Notes: a model not told the origin generated them from the sequence alone. Counted from the stretch's first letter, positions 19,983-29,791 are shown. The stretch: DNA of 64,000 nt from Flavobacterium sp. LC2016-12 (GCF_015351595.1 NZ_JADKPT010000011.1:109323-173322), one strand, 5' to 3'. Numbers and translations are program-made.

Positions 19983-20046
19983 TGTTTCAGGTTTCAGGTT
20001 TCAAGTTACGATAGAACCTGAAACTTGAAACCTGAAACTTGAAACA
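19983..20046. repeat. Hairpin-forming repeat of the GTTTCAGGTTTC family
   Basis: Direct and inverted copies of GTTTCAGGTTTCAAGTT face each other between two convergent genes and can fold into a hairpin. The same words occur at 35723-35852 and about 51106-51129. It may act as a shared terminator. Confidence 0.75.
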
Positions 20047-20060
20047 AAGAAAACTAAAAA

Positions 20061-21974
20061 TTAACCATTAAAATTATCAATTTCTTCCTGAACGATTTCC
20101 CAATCTAAAAGTAATTGATCCAAGTCTGCTTTCTTTTTATTGTATGCGGTAAAAAATGAAGCGTCTTCGATATGTTTATCATAATTAGAAGCCAACATTT
20201 TATCGTCGTGCTGAATGTCTTTTTCCAGTTGTTTGATTTGACTTTCAACTTTGCTTAAACGATTTTGAAGCGCTTTTCCTTTTTTCTGATCTTCGTACGA
20301 TGCTTTGTTTGTCTCTTTTGGAGCAGCAGCTTTGGCAACATCTTTTTTCTCAACTTCACGCATGTTTTCAAGATTGCGTTGTTCCAAGAAATAGTTGATA
20401 TCACCCAAATATTCTTTAATTTTTTGATCTTTGAATTCGTAAACGATATTCGACATTCCCTGAAGGAAATCCCTGTCGTGAGAAACTAATAATAAGGTTC
20501 CACCAAATTTTTGAAGTGCCGCTTTCAATACATTCTTAGATTTAATATCTAAGTGATTCGTAGGCTCATCCATCAGCAAAACGTTGATTGGCTGCAATAA
20601 TAACTTACAAAGTGCCAAACGGTTACGTTCACCTCCGGAAAGTACTTTTACCTTTTTCTCTACATCGTCACCACGGAACAAAAACGACCCTAACATGTCA
20701 CGAACTTTGGATCGGTTCGTATCCATTGCAGCATCTTCCATGGTCTGAAGCAAAGTAATTTCACCATCAAGATATTCAGCCTGATTTTGAGCAAAATATC
20801 CTAATTGAACATTGTGGCCCAATTTGATGTTACCCTGATATTCAAATTCATTTACGATGGCTTTAATAAAAGTTGATTTTCCCTGACCATTCTGACCTAC
20901 AAAAGCAATTTTGCTTCCGCGTTCTACCAATAAATCAATGTCTTTTAAAATAACTTTATCGCCATATGCTTTTGTTACATGTTCGGCTTCAACCACTACT
21001 CTTCCAGGTTCTTTTGAAACTGGAAAAGAAATATTCATTACCGAATTGTCGTCTTCATCAACTTCAATTCGTTCTACTTTATCTAATTTTTTAATTAATG
21101 ATTGCGCCATAGAAGCTTTAGAAGCTTTTGCACGGAATTTCTCGATTAATTTTTCTGTTTCTTCAATTTTCTTAGCCTGATTCTTTTGAGTCGCCAATTG
21201 CTTTTCACGAATTTCGTGACGCAATTCTAAATATTGAGAATACGGCTTATTAAAATCGTATGCTTTTCCTAACGAAATTTCAATGGTACGATTCGTAACA
21301 TTGTCAAGGAACATTTTATCGTGCGATACAATTACAACAACACCAGGATAATTACGAAGGAAACTCTCTAACCAAATGATACTTTCGATATCTAAGTGGT
21401 TGGTTGGCTCATCCAGAAGCAATACATCATTGGACTGCAATAACAATTTAGCCAACTCGATACGCATTCTCCAACCTCCTGAAAATGTTTCGGTTTGGTT
21501 ATTGAAAACTTCTCTTTTGAAACCAAGTCCCAAAAGAATTTTCTCTGTATCTCCAACATAATTATAACCTCCAAGAAGATCAAAACGATGTGTATAATCA
21601 GATAAATCTTCAATGATTTGGCTATATTCTTCACTCTCATAATCGGTTCTGGTAACCAATTGATGATTGATTTCTTCTAATTTTTTTTCTACAATCTTGA
21701 TTTCAGTAAAAGCTTCATAAGCTTCTTCTAATACAGTTCTTCCTTGTTCAAAATCGATATCCTGACGTAAAAATCCCATTCGAATATCTTTCTCCTGAGA
21801 AATAACTCCAGAGTCAGGAGCAAAATCTCCCGCTAACATTTTAAGCATTGTAGACTTACCCGCTCCGTTTTTACCAACAAGACCCACTCGGTCTCCGGCG
21901 CCTAAACGAAAAGTAACTTCTTCAAATAAATATGTTCCACCAAAAGAAACTGAAAGATTGTGTATATTAAGCAT
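20061..21974 (-). CDS. ABC-F family ATPase
   Basis: The 637-residue protein has two ATP-binding cassettes and no membrane span. Walker A motifs are GKNGAGKSTML (near residue 35) and GQNGQGKSTF. Signature motifs are SGGWRMRIELAKLLL and SGGERNRLALCKLLL, and Walker B reads LLLDEPTNHLD and LLMDEPTNHLD. A charged linker (RAKASKASMAQSLIKKLD) joins the cassettes and a coiled coil ends the protein. ABC-F proteins act on the ribosome; some are translation factors and some give antibiotic protection. This one looks like a housekeeping member of the Uup/YdiF type. It converges with the App1-like gene. Confidence 0.93.
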   Translation of the reverse strand: MLNIHNLSVSFGGTYLFEEVTFRLGAGDRVGLVGKNGAGKSTMLKMLAGDFAPDSGVISQEKDIRMGFLRQDIDFEQGRTVLEEAYEAFTEIKIVEKKLEEINHQLVTRTDYESEEYSQIIEDLSDYTHRFDLLGGYNYVGDTEKILLGLGFKREVFNNQTETFSGGWRMRIELAKLLLQSNDVLLLDEPTNHLDIESIIWLESFLRNYPGVVVIVSHDKMFLDNVTNRTIEISLGKAYDFNKPYSQYLELRHEIREKQLATQKNQAKKIEETEKLIEKFRAKASKASMAQSLIKKLDKVERIEVDEDDNSVMNISFPVSKEPGRVVVEAEHVTKAYGDKVILKDIDLLVERGSKIAFVGQNGQGKSTFIKAIVNEFEYQGNIKLGHNVQLGYFAQNQAEYLDGEITLLQTMEDAAMDTNRSKVRDMLGSFLFRGDDVEKKVKVLSGGERNRLALCKLLLQPINVLLMDEPTNHLDIKSKNVLKAALQKFGGTLLLVSHDRDFLQGMSNIVYEFKDQKIKEYLGDINYFLEQRNLENMREVEKKDVAKAAAPKETNKASYEDQKKGKALQNRLSKVESQIKQLEKDIQHDDKMLASNYDKHIEDASFFTAYNKKKADLDQLLLDWEIVQEEIDNFNG

Positions 21975-22016
21975 AATTTGTGACTATTGTTACGAGCAGT
22001 AAAGGTTTAAAAAATG

Positions 22017-22024
22017 TACCTTTG
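22017..22024 (+). promoter_or_regulatory. Promoter box of the DUF983 gene
   Basis: TACCTTTG matches TAnnTTTG. It overlaps the upstream in-frame ATG at 22014, which therefore cannot be the start, and fits the ATG at 22041. Confidence 0.6.
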
Positions 22025-22040
22025 TTTAAATTTTTTGCAA

Positions 22041-22424
22041 ATGTTAAAAAAAGGATCCAAACTAAATAGTATTTTAACAGGAAGTTGTCCAAAATGTCAA
22101 AATGAGAGCATGTATTCGGACAAAAATCCGCTTCATTTGACTAAAGTTCTCAAAATGAACGAAAATTGTAGTCATTGCGGTTTAAAATATCAAATCGAAC
22201 CTTCGTTTTTTTACGGTGCAATGTATGTAAGTTATGGGCTAAATGTTGCTGTAGGAATTGCAGCTTTTATTGTTTCCTTTGTTTTCTTTGGAGCTTCAAT
22301 TGAGAAATCGTTTTTAGCGATCGTTATATCCCTAATTGTATTATTTCCTTTTGTTCTGCGCCTTTCAAGAAACTTGTATATTAATATGTTTGTTTCGTAC
22401 GATCCAAAGGCCGGAAAAAAATAA
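22041..22424 (+). CDS. DUF983 family membrane protein with a zinc-ribbon head
   Basis: The 127-residue product starts MLKKGSKLNSILTGSCPKCQ. An ATG 27 bases upstream is in frame but lies on the promoter box, so it is rejected. Two CxxC pairs (CPKC and CSHC) should bind one zinc ion. Two membrane spans follow (about residues 60-82 and 88-108). This arrangement is typical of DUF983, a family of unknown function. The stop lies 2 bases from the end of the convergent FAD-enzyme gene. Confidence 0.88.
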   Translation: MLKKGSKLNSILTGSCPKCQNESMYSDKNPLHLTKVLKMNENCSHCGLKYQIEPSFFYGAMYVSYGLNVAVGIAAFIVSFVFFGASIEKSFLAIVISLIVLFPFVLRLSRNLYINMFVSYDPKAGKK

Positions 22425-22426
22425 TC

Positions 22427-23476
22427 CTATTTTCTTTTTTTATAGAAACGCTGAATGTCTATTGTAGGATCTAAAGCTTTGTTGTTTTCTATATAATCGA
22501 ATAAGTCCTTTGCCATTGCTGGCCCGAGCATTACGCCACGGGTACCTAAGCCATTTAACAAATGTAACGGGCTGTATTTATCATGTGTCCCTATTATAGG
22601 CCTTCTATCACGAACGGTTGGCCTTACTCCCCCAAAATGAGAAACAATGTCGAAATCGCAATTGATAATTTCCTCAATACGTTCAACTAATTCGGCTTTT
22701 CCTTCTTCCGTTGGATTATCAGTTTTGTCTTTCCAATTGTATGTTGCGCCTACTTTAAACAAATGATTCCCTAAAGGCAAAATAAAGACGCTGGTGTTCA
22801 CAATTACATCTAAATCTAGTTCCGGTGCTTTTATAATAAAGAGTTCTCCTTTGGTGCCATCTAACGGCAAATCCTGAAAAAATGGATTTGCATGTAAACC
22901 AAAACCTTCTGCAAATATTATATGTTTAGCTTTGATGTCTTTGTATTCAACAAAATCATCGTTAACAAACAAAGTATCATATTGAAATGATTCCTGCAGC
23001 AATAGTTTTTTTTCTATTAAATACGCCTGATACTTATCCAGTAAAAGTGATGTATCAACATAACCTGTATGCAAAACTTCCCCATAGTCGAAAGGAGAAT
23101 CTATTCCGAAATACTTTTTGAAGATTAATTTAGTCGAAAGAAACGGAGCTAACAGCGGTTTATCTGAAGCTGCAAACCAGTTATTCTGTTCTTCAATGGA
23201 GAAAAATTTTCTTAGAATAGGAAGTTTAAAATTTACTTTAGTTTGCAGCTTAGCTTCAATCTGATTGTAAAAATCTTCCATTAAAACCAATTGTTCTTCT
23301 GCTTTCCAAACTTCACTAAAGCGTTTTAAAATAACAGGATTATATAATCCGCCAGCGACCCTGGATGATATTTGAGATTTGTCATCTACCACTAAAATAG
23401 ATTTGTTGTTTTTAAGGGCAATTTCAACAAAAGAAATCCCGGCTAATCCAGATCCGACAATTATATAATCTAACAT
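22427..23476 (-). CDS. FAD-dependent oxidoreductase of the DAO family
   Basis: The 349-residue protein starts with an FAD-binding Rossmann motif (YIIVGSGLAGISF) followed by the acidic end of strand two (ILVVDDKSQ). It ends with the typical second FAD contact (LLNGLGTRGVMLGPAMAKDL). RPTVRDRRPIIG is close to the C-terminal domain of MnmC, the enzyme that matures a modified uridine in tRNA. This could be a related amine oxidase or a free-standing MnmC-like domain. No partner gene is adjacent. It follows gldO on the same strand but lies beyond that gene's terminator. Confidence 0.85.
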   Translation of the reverse strand: MLDYIIVGSGLAGISFVEIALKNNKSILVVDDKSQISSRVAGGLYNPVILKRFSEVWKAEEQLVLMEDFYNQIEAKLQTKVNFKLPILRKFFSIEEQNNWFAASDKPLLAPFLSTKLIFKKYFGIDSPFDYGEVLHTGYVDTSLLLDKYQAYLIEKKLLLQESFQYDTLFVNDDFVEYKDIKAKHIIFAEGFGLHANPFFQDLPLDGTKGELFIIKAPELDLDVIVNTSVFILPLGNHLFKVGATYNWKDKTDNPTEEGKAELVERIEEIINCDFDIVSHFGGVRPTVRDRRPIIGTHDKYSPLHLLNGLGTRGVMLGPAMAKDLFDYIENNKALDPTIDIQRFYKKRK

Positions 23477-23494
23477 GCAGTATAGGTAAAAAAT

Positions 23495-23531
23495 AAAAAA
23501 ACTCTTACTACAAAAGTACTAAGAGTTTTTG
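23495..23531 (-). terminator. Terminator of gldO
   Basis: ACTCTTACTAC (23501-23511) pairs with GTACTAAGAGT (23516-23526) with one mismatch, between A and T runs. It is the slightly diverged twin of the gldN terminator at 24735-24775. Confidence 0.85.
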
Positions 23532-23551
23532 TTATAATGTAATTTAGTCAC

Positions 23552-24541
23552 TTAGTAGTTCCACATATCCTGTTCGAAATTACGAATCTTCTCTTTTACT
23601 CTCTCAGATTCTAATAACTGACTTTGGGCATCATCTTTAATATAATCTTTTATGTCACGATCTCCATAGACATTTTCCTCTCTATAAATAACCGAATTAA
23701 AACGTCTGGAATTTAGGATTTGGTCAAATGAAATATTGGCTGCAGAATTCTCAATGAAAGCTTTTGCCTCATGTAAAACATCCCTTGCATTAGGAAAGAA
23801 AACCCAAAATAACTCGATATAATCTTTCTCGTCACTGTTCATTGTATACACATCAGGGGTCACAGGACAAATACCTATTAGACGATACTTCAATTCACTT
23901 TGACGTTTATCAAAATACCAGTATCCTTTAATTTTGTATTGTGTAACATCCTGAGCTGTTAAATCCTGCTTCAGTATATACTCAGAAGGAACTGTTCTTG
24001 TAGCTCCAACTGTCTCATCAACATAAGTTACCACTTTCTTTTTACCTGTACCCGTAACTACTTTTTTCTTTACAACACGGGTTTTGTAGTCATCCGGGTA
24101 TTGGTTAATTAATTCTCTACCGGCATCTGTGGTATCAATACGCGATAACGATCCCTGTATGTCTTTTATCGATTTTTTAGTATTGAAATAACCGTCTGTA
24201 TAAACTTCAGTTATTCTTCCACTCCTAATCGCTTTGGCCAAAACATCGTAAAGAGAACGCCTGTCCGGACCCATGTTAGCAGTATCTACAGGAAAATATA
24301 ATGGAAAATTGATTTTCTCATTTAAGTCAATAATCTCCCAGGTTGTTTTTCCCATCAAAACATCTCTGTCATTAACATACCCATAAGCTAATGGTTTATC
24401 GTTATCATATATTAACCGGGCAGGAGGCTTTTTACCTATTTGATCAGCTGTTTTTGCATTCAGCAAATTAGATTGCGAGCTCGCGGTAACGCATACCATA
24501 AAAACAATAGGCAACAAAAAACTTTTCATCTTCATCATCAT
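23552..24541 (-). CDS. gldO: GldN paralogue of the type IX secretion/gliding machinery
   Basis: The 329-residue protein has a signal peptide and is very close to the product of the next gene upstream, gldN. Long blocks are the same, such as QDVTQYKIKGYWYFDKRQ and YTMNSDEKDYIELFWVFF. In F. johnsoniae a second gldN-like gene named gldO follows gldN and is partly redundant with it; this matches in order and orientation. GldN is a periplasmic protein that associates with the GldK ring. The difference between the copies is mainly in the N-terminal 60 residues and near the C-terminus. Confidence 0.92.
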   Translation of the reverse strand: MMMKMKSFLLPIVFMVCVTASSQSNLLNAKTADQIGKKPPARLIYDNDKPLAYGYVNDRDVLMGKTTWEIIDLNEKINFPLYFPVDTANMGPDRRSLYDVLAKAIRSGRITEVYTDGYFNTKKSIKDIQGSLSRIDTTDAGRELINQYPDDYKTRVVKKKVVTGTGKKKVVTYVDETVGATRTVPSEYILKQDLTAQDVTQYKIKGYWYFDKRQSELKYRLIGICPVTPDVYTMNSDEKDYIELFWVFFPNARDVLHEAKAFIENSAANISFDQILNSRRFNSVIYREENVYGDRDIKDYIKDDAQSQLLESERVKEKIRNFEQDMWNY

Positions 24542-24734
24542 ATAAATTATTTATAATTGACTCAACGAAGTTTTAATTATTTTATTGTATTTTTCCTACA
24601 AAAAATAAATTCAAGAACAGATGAATAGCTTTCAAGAGTAAAGTCCAACAAGAAATTACTTAATTTCTAAATTAAACTCAATCGACAAACTAAACTTTCT
24701 ATCCTCTTACAAATAGTTCAAAGCAAAATTGATA

Positions 24735-24775
24735 AAATAAAAAAACTCTTACTACAAAGGTAGTAAGAGTTTTTA
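24735..24775 (-). terminator. Terminator of gldN
   Basis: A perfect 11-bp stem (ACTCTTACTAC at 24745-24755, GTAGTAAGAGT at 24760-24770) has a four-base loop and A/T runs on the two sides. It separates gldN from gldO. Confidence 0.9.
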
Positions 24776-24795
24776 TTATATTGTAATATAGATAC

Positions 24796-25788
24796 TTAGT
24801 AGTTCCACATATCTTGTTCGAAATTACGAATCTTCTCTTTTACTCTTTCAGATTCTAACAATTGGTTTTGTGCATTATCTTTCATGTATTCTTTGATCTC
24901 ACGATCTCCGTACAAGTTTTCTTCTTTATAGATTACTGCATTAAAACGTCTTGAATTTAAGATCTGATCGAATGAAATTGGCAATGCTGAATTATTGTCG
25001 TTAAAAGCTTTTGCTTCATGTAATGCTTCTCTAGCATTCGGGAAGAAAACCCAAAATAACTCTATATAATCCTTCTCATCACTGTTCATCGTATAAACGT
25101 CAGGAGTAACTGGACAAATTCCAAGTAAACGATATTTCAATTCACTTTGACGTTTGTCAAAATACCAGTATCCTTTAATTTTATATTGTGTAACGTCCTG
25201 AGCAGTTAAATCTTGCTTAAGAATATATTCCGAAGGAACTGTTCTTGAAGCTCCTACTGTCTCGTCAACATAAGTTACCACTTTCTTTTTACCAGTACCA
25301 GTAACTACTTTTTTCTTCACAACGTGAGTTTTGTAGTCATCTGGGTATTGGTTGATAAGTTCTCTACCAGCATCAGTTGTATCAATACGAGATAATGATC
25401 CTTCGATGTCTTTCATAGATTTTTTAGTATTGAAATAACTGTCAGTATAAATTTCAGTTACCTTACCACTTTTGATGGCTTTCGTCAAAACATCGTAAAG
25501 AGAACGTCTATCAGAACCAATATTAGCTGTATCTACTGGAAAATATAATGGAAAGTTGATTTTTTCATTCAAATCAATGATCTCCCAAGTTGTTTTTCCC
25601 ATCAAGACATCTCTATCATCTACATAACCATAAGCCAATGGCTTATCGTTGTCTGAGATAAGTTGTGCAGGAGTCTTAAGTCCTATCTGATCTGGTGTTT
25701 TTGCATTAAGCAAATTCGATTGCGCATTAGAAGCGAAACCGCCTGCGATAGAAACTATAGCTATTAAAAAATTTCTTACTTTCATCAT
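24796..25788 (-). CDS. gldN: Type IX secretion system periplasmic protein GldN
   Basis: The 330-residue protein has a signal peptide (about residues 1-22, ending SNAQ) and the hallmark core DVLMGKTTWEIIDLNEKINF and CPVTPDVYTMNSDEKDYIEL. It follows gldM by 42 bases in the order K-L-M-N. GldN (PorN in Porphyromonas) forms the large periplasmic ring with GldK beneath the outer membrane and is needed for secretion of adhesins, enzymes and gliding proteins. The strong terminator downstream suggests that gldN ends the main transcript. Confidence 0.95.
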   Translation of the reverse strand: MMKVRNFLIAIVSIAGGFASNAQSNLLNAKTPDQIGLKTPAQLISDNDKPLAYGYVDDRDVLMGKTTWEIIDLNEKINFPLYFPVDTANIGSDRRSLYDVLTKAIKSGKVTEIYTDSYFNTKKSMKDIEGSLSRIDTTDAGRELINQYPDDYKTHVVKKKVVTGTGKKKVVTYVDETVGASRTVPSEYILKQDLTAQDVTQYKIKGYWYFDKRQSELKYRLLGICPVTPDVYTMNSDEKDYIELFWVFFPNAREALHEAKAFNDNNSALPISFDQILNSRRFNAVIYKEENLYGDREIKEYMKDNAQNQLLESERVKEKIRNFEQDMWNY

Positions 25789-25830
25789 GATATCATTATA
25801 AGATATTGAACGTAGTTTTACCTACTTATA

Positions 25831-27369
25831 TTATTGTATTTCGTAAATTACCGGAGCAGTACGTGGCAATAAATAACTACCAGCTCCAACAAGTTTAGTT
25901 TTAATTTCAGAAATAGTAACCTGATCTCCTCTTCCAGCTTTAGAAAGAACTGATTTACATTGTGCGTTTAATCTGTTACCGTTAACAACAACTGTAGGTT
26001 GTCCAGCAATTTTCAGGTTAAATCCAACAACATCTAAACCAACTTCAAAATCAAAATCAAGTAATTTAGCACCAATAGTAGCAATCTCTAAGTTAGATTT
26101 AGGTCCTTTAACAACACCCATTTCACCTCTAATTGTACCTGTTGGACCAGGAATACCTTTAATTCTGAATGATTTCTTATCTGTAACTTTATCACCGTTT
26201 GGTAAAGTTCCTGTAACTGAAATTGTAGTTTCAGTACCTGAACCAGGGCTCATGTTATACTTACCAGGTTTTCCAGCAGAAGCTAAACCTGGAGCACTTG
26301 CAACAATTTTGTTAGCATCAACACCAGCGAATGATACAGAGATTGGGTTAACAACACCTCTATAAACAACATTCATTTTATCAGCAGAAATAGTAGCTGA
26401 ATTTGGTTTTGGTACAACAACGTATGTTCCTTTAAATTTCAAAGGAATGTTTTTTCCATCCTCTAAGAAAGTAAATTGTCCATTGATATCCTGTTCTCCA
26501 ACACCACCAGCAGTTAATGAAATAACAGCTTGTCCGTTAACGATTTGTCCAGGACCCTGGAAAGAAGTTGGTTTAGTGTTTTCGTCATAACGACCTAAAA
26601 CTACCTTACCTGTAACTTTTTCTCCTTGGAAGTAAGCATTTTTGTCTAAAACAACAATTGCCTGATAATTGCTATAAGAAGCAGCAGCAACCGCAGCTTT
26701 TCCTAAAGCAGCACTATATACATCAGATTCCGCTTTTTGAACATCATTTTGCCAAGCTGAAAGTTTAGCTAATGAAGCAACTGCAGGGAAACCTTTGAAG
26801 TGGTAAGCTAAATACTTATCTTTTAAACCTTCTTTGTTTTTTACATCAGAAACATCAAATTTCTTTTCAATCTCAGCAACAATAGCAGCATATTTTTTAT
26901 CTGCTAAAGCAGCTTTCATAGCAGCTTTGTATGCTTCAATTTTAGAAATGATTTCATTTCCTTTTGCAGTATATCCTTCTCCAGTAAACCAGTTGTCGAT
27001 ATTATCACCTTTGTCCATAGACTCGTAAGGTAATTTACCAGTTTCTTTATCAGATTCAAATCCTTTTAAAACATCACCTTTTAAAGATCCGATGTATGCG
27101 TAAAATTCTTTTGAAGCTGTTTCAACTTTATGAGCAGTAACTGCAGCGATAGCGAATTCTCCTTTTGCTTCAGCCGCTTTTTGATCTAAAGACATCAATA
27201 AACCAGCATTTGATTGTTCAGAAGAAGTGTTAGCGCTTTCAAATTTTTCATTCATTAATCCAAAAGCAGATAAAACTTCTTTGGACATATTCATTGCTAA
27301 CATTGCGATGAAAACCAGGTACATCAGGTTAATCATCTTCTGTCTAGGGGTTAATTTTCCTCCTGCCAT
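25831..27369 (-). CDS. gldM: Type IX secretion motor subunit GldM
   Basis: This 512-residue protein starts MAGGKLTPRQKMINLMYLVF. It has one membrane helix near residues 13-32, a helical periplasmic domain to about 225 and then a series of beta-sandwich domains (VKGPKSNLEI, FNLKIAGQPTVVVNGNRLN). GldM forms the shaft of the GldL-GldM inner-membrane motor and reaches across the periplasm to the GldK/GldN ring. It follows gldL by 52 bases. Length and domain order are normal. Confidence 0.96.
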   Translation of the reverse strand: MAGGKLTPRQKMINLMYLVFIAMLAMNMSKEVLSAFGLMNEKFESANTSSEQSNAGLLMSLDQKAAEAKGEFAIAAVTAHKVETASKEFYAYIGSLKGDVLKGFESDKETGKLPYESMDKGDNIDNWFTGEGYTAKGNEIISKIEAYKAAMKAALADKKYAAIVAEIEKKFDVSDVKNKEGLKDKYLAYHFKGFPAVASLAKLSAWQNDVQKAESDVYSAALGKAAVAAASYSNYQAIVVLDKNAYFQGEKVTGKVVLGRYDENTKPTSFQGPGQIVNGQAVISLTAGGVGEQDINGQFTFLEDGKNIPLKFKGTYVVVPKPNSATISADKMNVVYRGVVNPISVSFAGVDANKIVASAPGLASAGKPGKYNMSPGSGTETTISVTGTLPNGDKVTDKKSFRIKGIPGPTGTIRGEMGVVKGPKSNLEIATIGAKLLDFDFEVGLDVVGFNLKIAGQPTVVVNGNRLNAQCKSVLSKAGRGDQVTISEIKTKLVGAGSYLLPRTAPVIYEIQ

Positions 27370-27421
27370 TTTTTTCTAATTAGTTCTTATTAATAAATTT
27401 AATATAATAGTTAAAAACTAA

Positions 27422-28069
27422 TTATCCTTTGTTACTCATTGCAGAAAGCATACCACCATAAACACTGTTTAAAGAAGCAATGTTTGCAGTCATTGATTGC
27501 ATTTGTTCTTTTAATTTAGAAGCATTTTCAGCAATTTCGCTGTTTGCTTGTGCATTTCTTGAAGCACTTTCTAATTGTACTTTGTATAAGCTGTTTAATG
27601 ACTCCATTTGTGCAGCAGCCATAGACATTTCTTCAGCATATTTCTTTTGTCCTGCAATAGAATCTACTGTTGGAGAAATAGCTTTTGCAGCTCCTTCGAA
27701 GTTTTTGATTGAATTTCCTAAGCTTGACATTAATTCACCGTCAATTTTAGCTTCTTTCAACATAGCATCTAATTTTTGAGACAACAATCCTTGGGCGTCA
27801 GTTGGAGTCTCTACTTTGTCAGCTTTTTTTCTAGCCTGACCATTAGCTAATTCCGGGTAAACAAGAGTCCAGTCTAATTCTTCATCTACTGGTTCGAAAG
27901 CAGAAAGAGCAAAGATTAACGCCTCAGTTACTAATCCAATTGAAAGCATCAACGTTCCTGTTAACGGTCCGATTTCAAAGTGTGTAATTTTGAATAATGC
28001 TCCAATGATTACTACTGCCGCTCCCATACCATAAGCGAAATTCATTGCTTTTTTACTTAATAATGCCAT
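27422..28069 (-). CDS. gldL: Type IX secretion motor stator subunit GldL
   Basis: The 215-residue protein has two membrane helices at about residues 10-29 and 36-57, then a long cytoplasmic helical tail with coiled-coil character. Charged residues within the helices are visible: Lys27 in the first and Glu49 in the second (SIGLVTEALIF). Glu49 is known in F. johnsoniae GldL as important for proton-driven motor activity. GldL pairs with GldM to power secretion and gliding. The gene lies between gldK and gldM with short spacers. Confidence 0.96.
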   Translation of the reverse strand: MALLSKKAMNFAYGMGAAVVIIGALFKITHFEIGPLTGTLMLSIGLVTEALIFALSAFEPVDEELDWTLVYPELANGQARKKADKVETPTDAQGLLSQKLDAMLKEAKIDGELMSSLGNSIKNFEGAAKAISPTVDSIAGQKKYAEEMSMAAAQMESLNSLYKVQLESASRNAQANSEIAENASKLKEQMQSMTANIASLNSVYGGMLSAMSNKG

Positions 28070-28130
28070 AATACTTTTTTTTAGGTTTTAATAAAATAGA
28101 TTTGATTTGGTTATTGAATTTAATTATAAT

Positions 28131-29528
28131 TTACTTTTTCTTTTTGCCTCCTGTTACCTGAGTCCCCATGTAATCTTGTACAGTTCTGAAACCAATATAA
28201 CTTCTTGCAGAGTCAGCATATTCGTGATCACGTGTACTTACCTGTAGGAAATAAGCAACGTCTTTCCAAGATCCACCACGAACTACTTTTCTTTGATTGT
28301 TTCCATCGATAACGTTTGGATTCATCGTTGAAACATATTCATATGCATTTGGATTGTAAGCTGAATCTGTCCACTCTGAAACGTTTCCTGCCATGTTGTA
28401 CAATCCGTAACCGTTTACATCGTAAGATTTAGCTTCTACTGTATACAAAGCCTCATCAGCAGCATAATCTCCTCTGCTTGGTTTGAAGTTTGCTAAGAAA
28501 CATCCTCTGTCACTCTTAGTGTAAGGACCTCCCCATGGGTAAGTTGCAGACTCCAGACCTCCTCTTGCAGCATACTCCCATTCTGCTTCTGTAGGTAATC
28601 TGAAAGCATTTACTAAGTCACGTCCTTTTTTCTTAGATTTAATGTAACTGTTTTTGTTTAAAGTTCTCCATGCACAGAAAGCTTTAGCTTGTTTCCAAGT
28701 CACACCCACTACAGGATAATCTCCGTAAGCTTTGTGCCAGAAATAATCATTATGCATTGGCTCATTGTATGAATATGCGAAATCCTTAATCCAAACTGTT
28801 GTATCAGGGTACACACTAACTTGTTCTGTTTTAACGAAGTCTTTTCTTTTTCCAACTTTAGCTTTTGCAGCAGCCTGAATATCCATCCAAGAATAACGGA
28901 ATTTCAATTTATTTACATCAATTGTTCTCAAACCATTGTATGATTCTTCAATTGGCAAATACATAGAATCCATTACTTCAGTGTAATACTCATCCGGATA
29001 AGCTTTTGTATCTTTAATTAACTTAACTTTTTTGTTTAGTTTTCTACCAGCATACGGATCATCTTTCGTTCCTACACTATAGTAGTTATCATACATATAT
29101 TTATCATAAGCCGTCATTTTATCCGGCTCAGAATCGTTAAATGCATAATCAGCGATACTACCGCCTTTACTACCTTTATCACCAGTAGCTTTTTGTCCTG
29201 TTTCATCAGCCAAAATAGCCAAACGAACTCTCATTGTAGAGTCTTTTACCCACTCCACAAACTGACGATACTCGCTATTTGTGATCTCAGTTTCATCCAT
29301 ATAAAATGAACGAACTGTTACCGTTTTAGTTGGAGCGTCTTCTACATTAGCTAAATCAGCATCTGATTTACCCATAATAAAGGATCCACCTGGAACTAAT
29401 GTCATTCCATAAGGTTTCTCAGGATGCCATTTCCCTCCTGTAACACCAACTAACTCACCTTTGTCACCTGACTTACCACAGCCGATTACTAGTGTTAATA
29501 TTGCTGCAAATGCAAAAAACTTCTTCAT
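28131..29528 (-). CDS. gldK: Type IX secretion outer-membrane ring lipoprotein GldK
   Basis: The 465-residue protein begins MKKFFAFAAILTLVIGCGK, a lipoprotein signal with Cys17. The rest is a formylglycine-generating-enzyme-like (sulfatase-modifying factor) fold, with landmarks GMTLVPGGSFIMGKSDAD, FRLPTEAEWEYAARGG, GNVSEWTDSAYN and VVRGGSWKD. GldK forms a ring with GldN at the inner face of the outer membrane. It is the first gene of the gldKLMN unit, preceded by a 263-base AT-rich spacer that should hold the promoter. Confidence 0.96.
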   Translation of the reverse strand: MKKFFAFAAILTLVIGCGKSGDKGELVGVTGGKWHPEKPYGMTLVPGGSFIMGKSDADLANVEDAPTKTVTVRSFYMDETEITNSEYRQFVEWVKDSTMRVRLAILADETGQKATGDKGSKGGSIADYAFNDSEPDKMTAYDKYMYDNYYSVGTKDDPYAGRKLNKKVKLIKDTKAYPDEYYTEVMDSMYLPIEESYNGLRTIDVNKLKFRYSWMDIQAAAKAKVGKRKDFVKTEQVSVYPDTTVWIKDFAYSYNEPMHNDYFWHKAYGDYPVVGVTWKQAKAFCAWRTLNKNSYIKSKKKGRDLVNAFRLPTEAEWEYAARGGLESATYPWGGPYTKSDRGCFLANFKPSRGDYAADEALYTVEAKSYDVNGYGLYNMAGNVSEWTDSAYNPNAYEYVSTMNPNVIDGNNQRKVVRGGSWKDVAYFLQVSTRDHEYADSARSYIGFRTVQDYMGTQVTGGKKKK

Positions 29529-29624
29529 ATAAATTTGGGATTATCTATTCATTATTATAAGTCCGTAAACGTATTTATTATTTATCTAAAAAACAATACT
29601 AGTTGCGAAATTTATTTTACCGTT

Positions 29625-29632
29625 CAAAAATA
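29625..29632 (-). promoter_or_regulatory. Possible -7 box for gldK
   Basis: The minus strand reads TATTTTTG, a TAnnTTTG match about 97 bases upstream of gldK. No -33 element at normal distance is visible in this very AT-rich spacer, so the match may be chance. Confidence 0.25.
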
Positions 29633-29791
29633 ATGTTAAATAAAATAAAAAAAAAATATTTTATCGACAAACTAACATAAAAAATCGACGTAAAACGTTA
29701 AATTTTAAACTATATAAATATTTTCTTACTAAATTATCTTAAATTATTTTTGATAATTTTAAAAATTTAAGATTTTTATTAAAATTATCTT

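Noticed and set aside
22014..22040. Upstream ATG for the DUF983 gene
   Set aside because: The promoter box TACCTTTG overlaps this codon, so the transcript begins after it.
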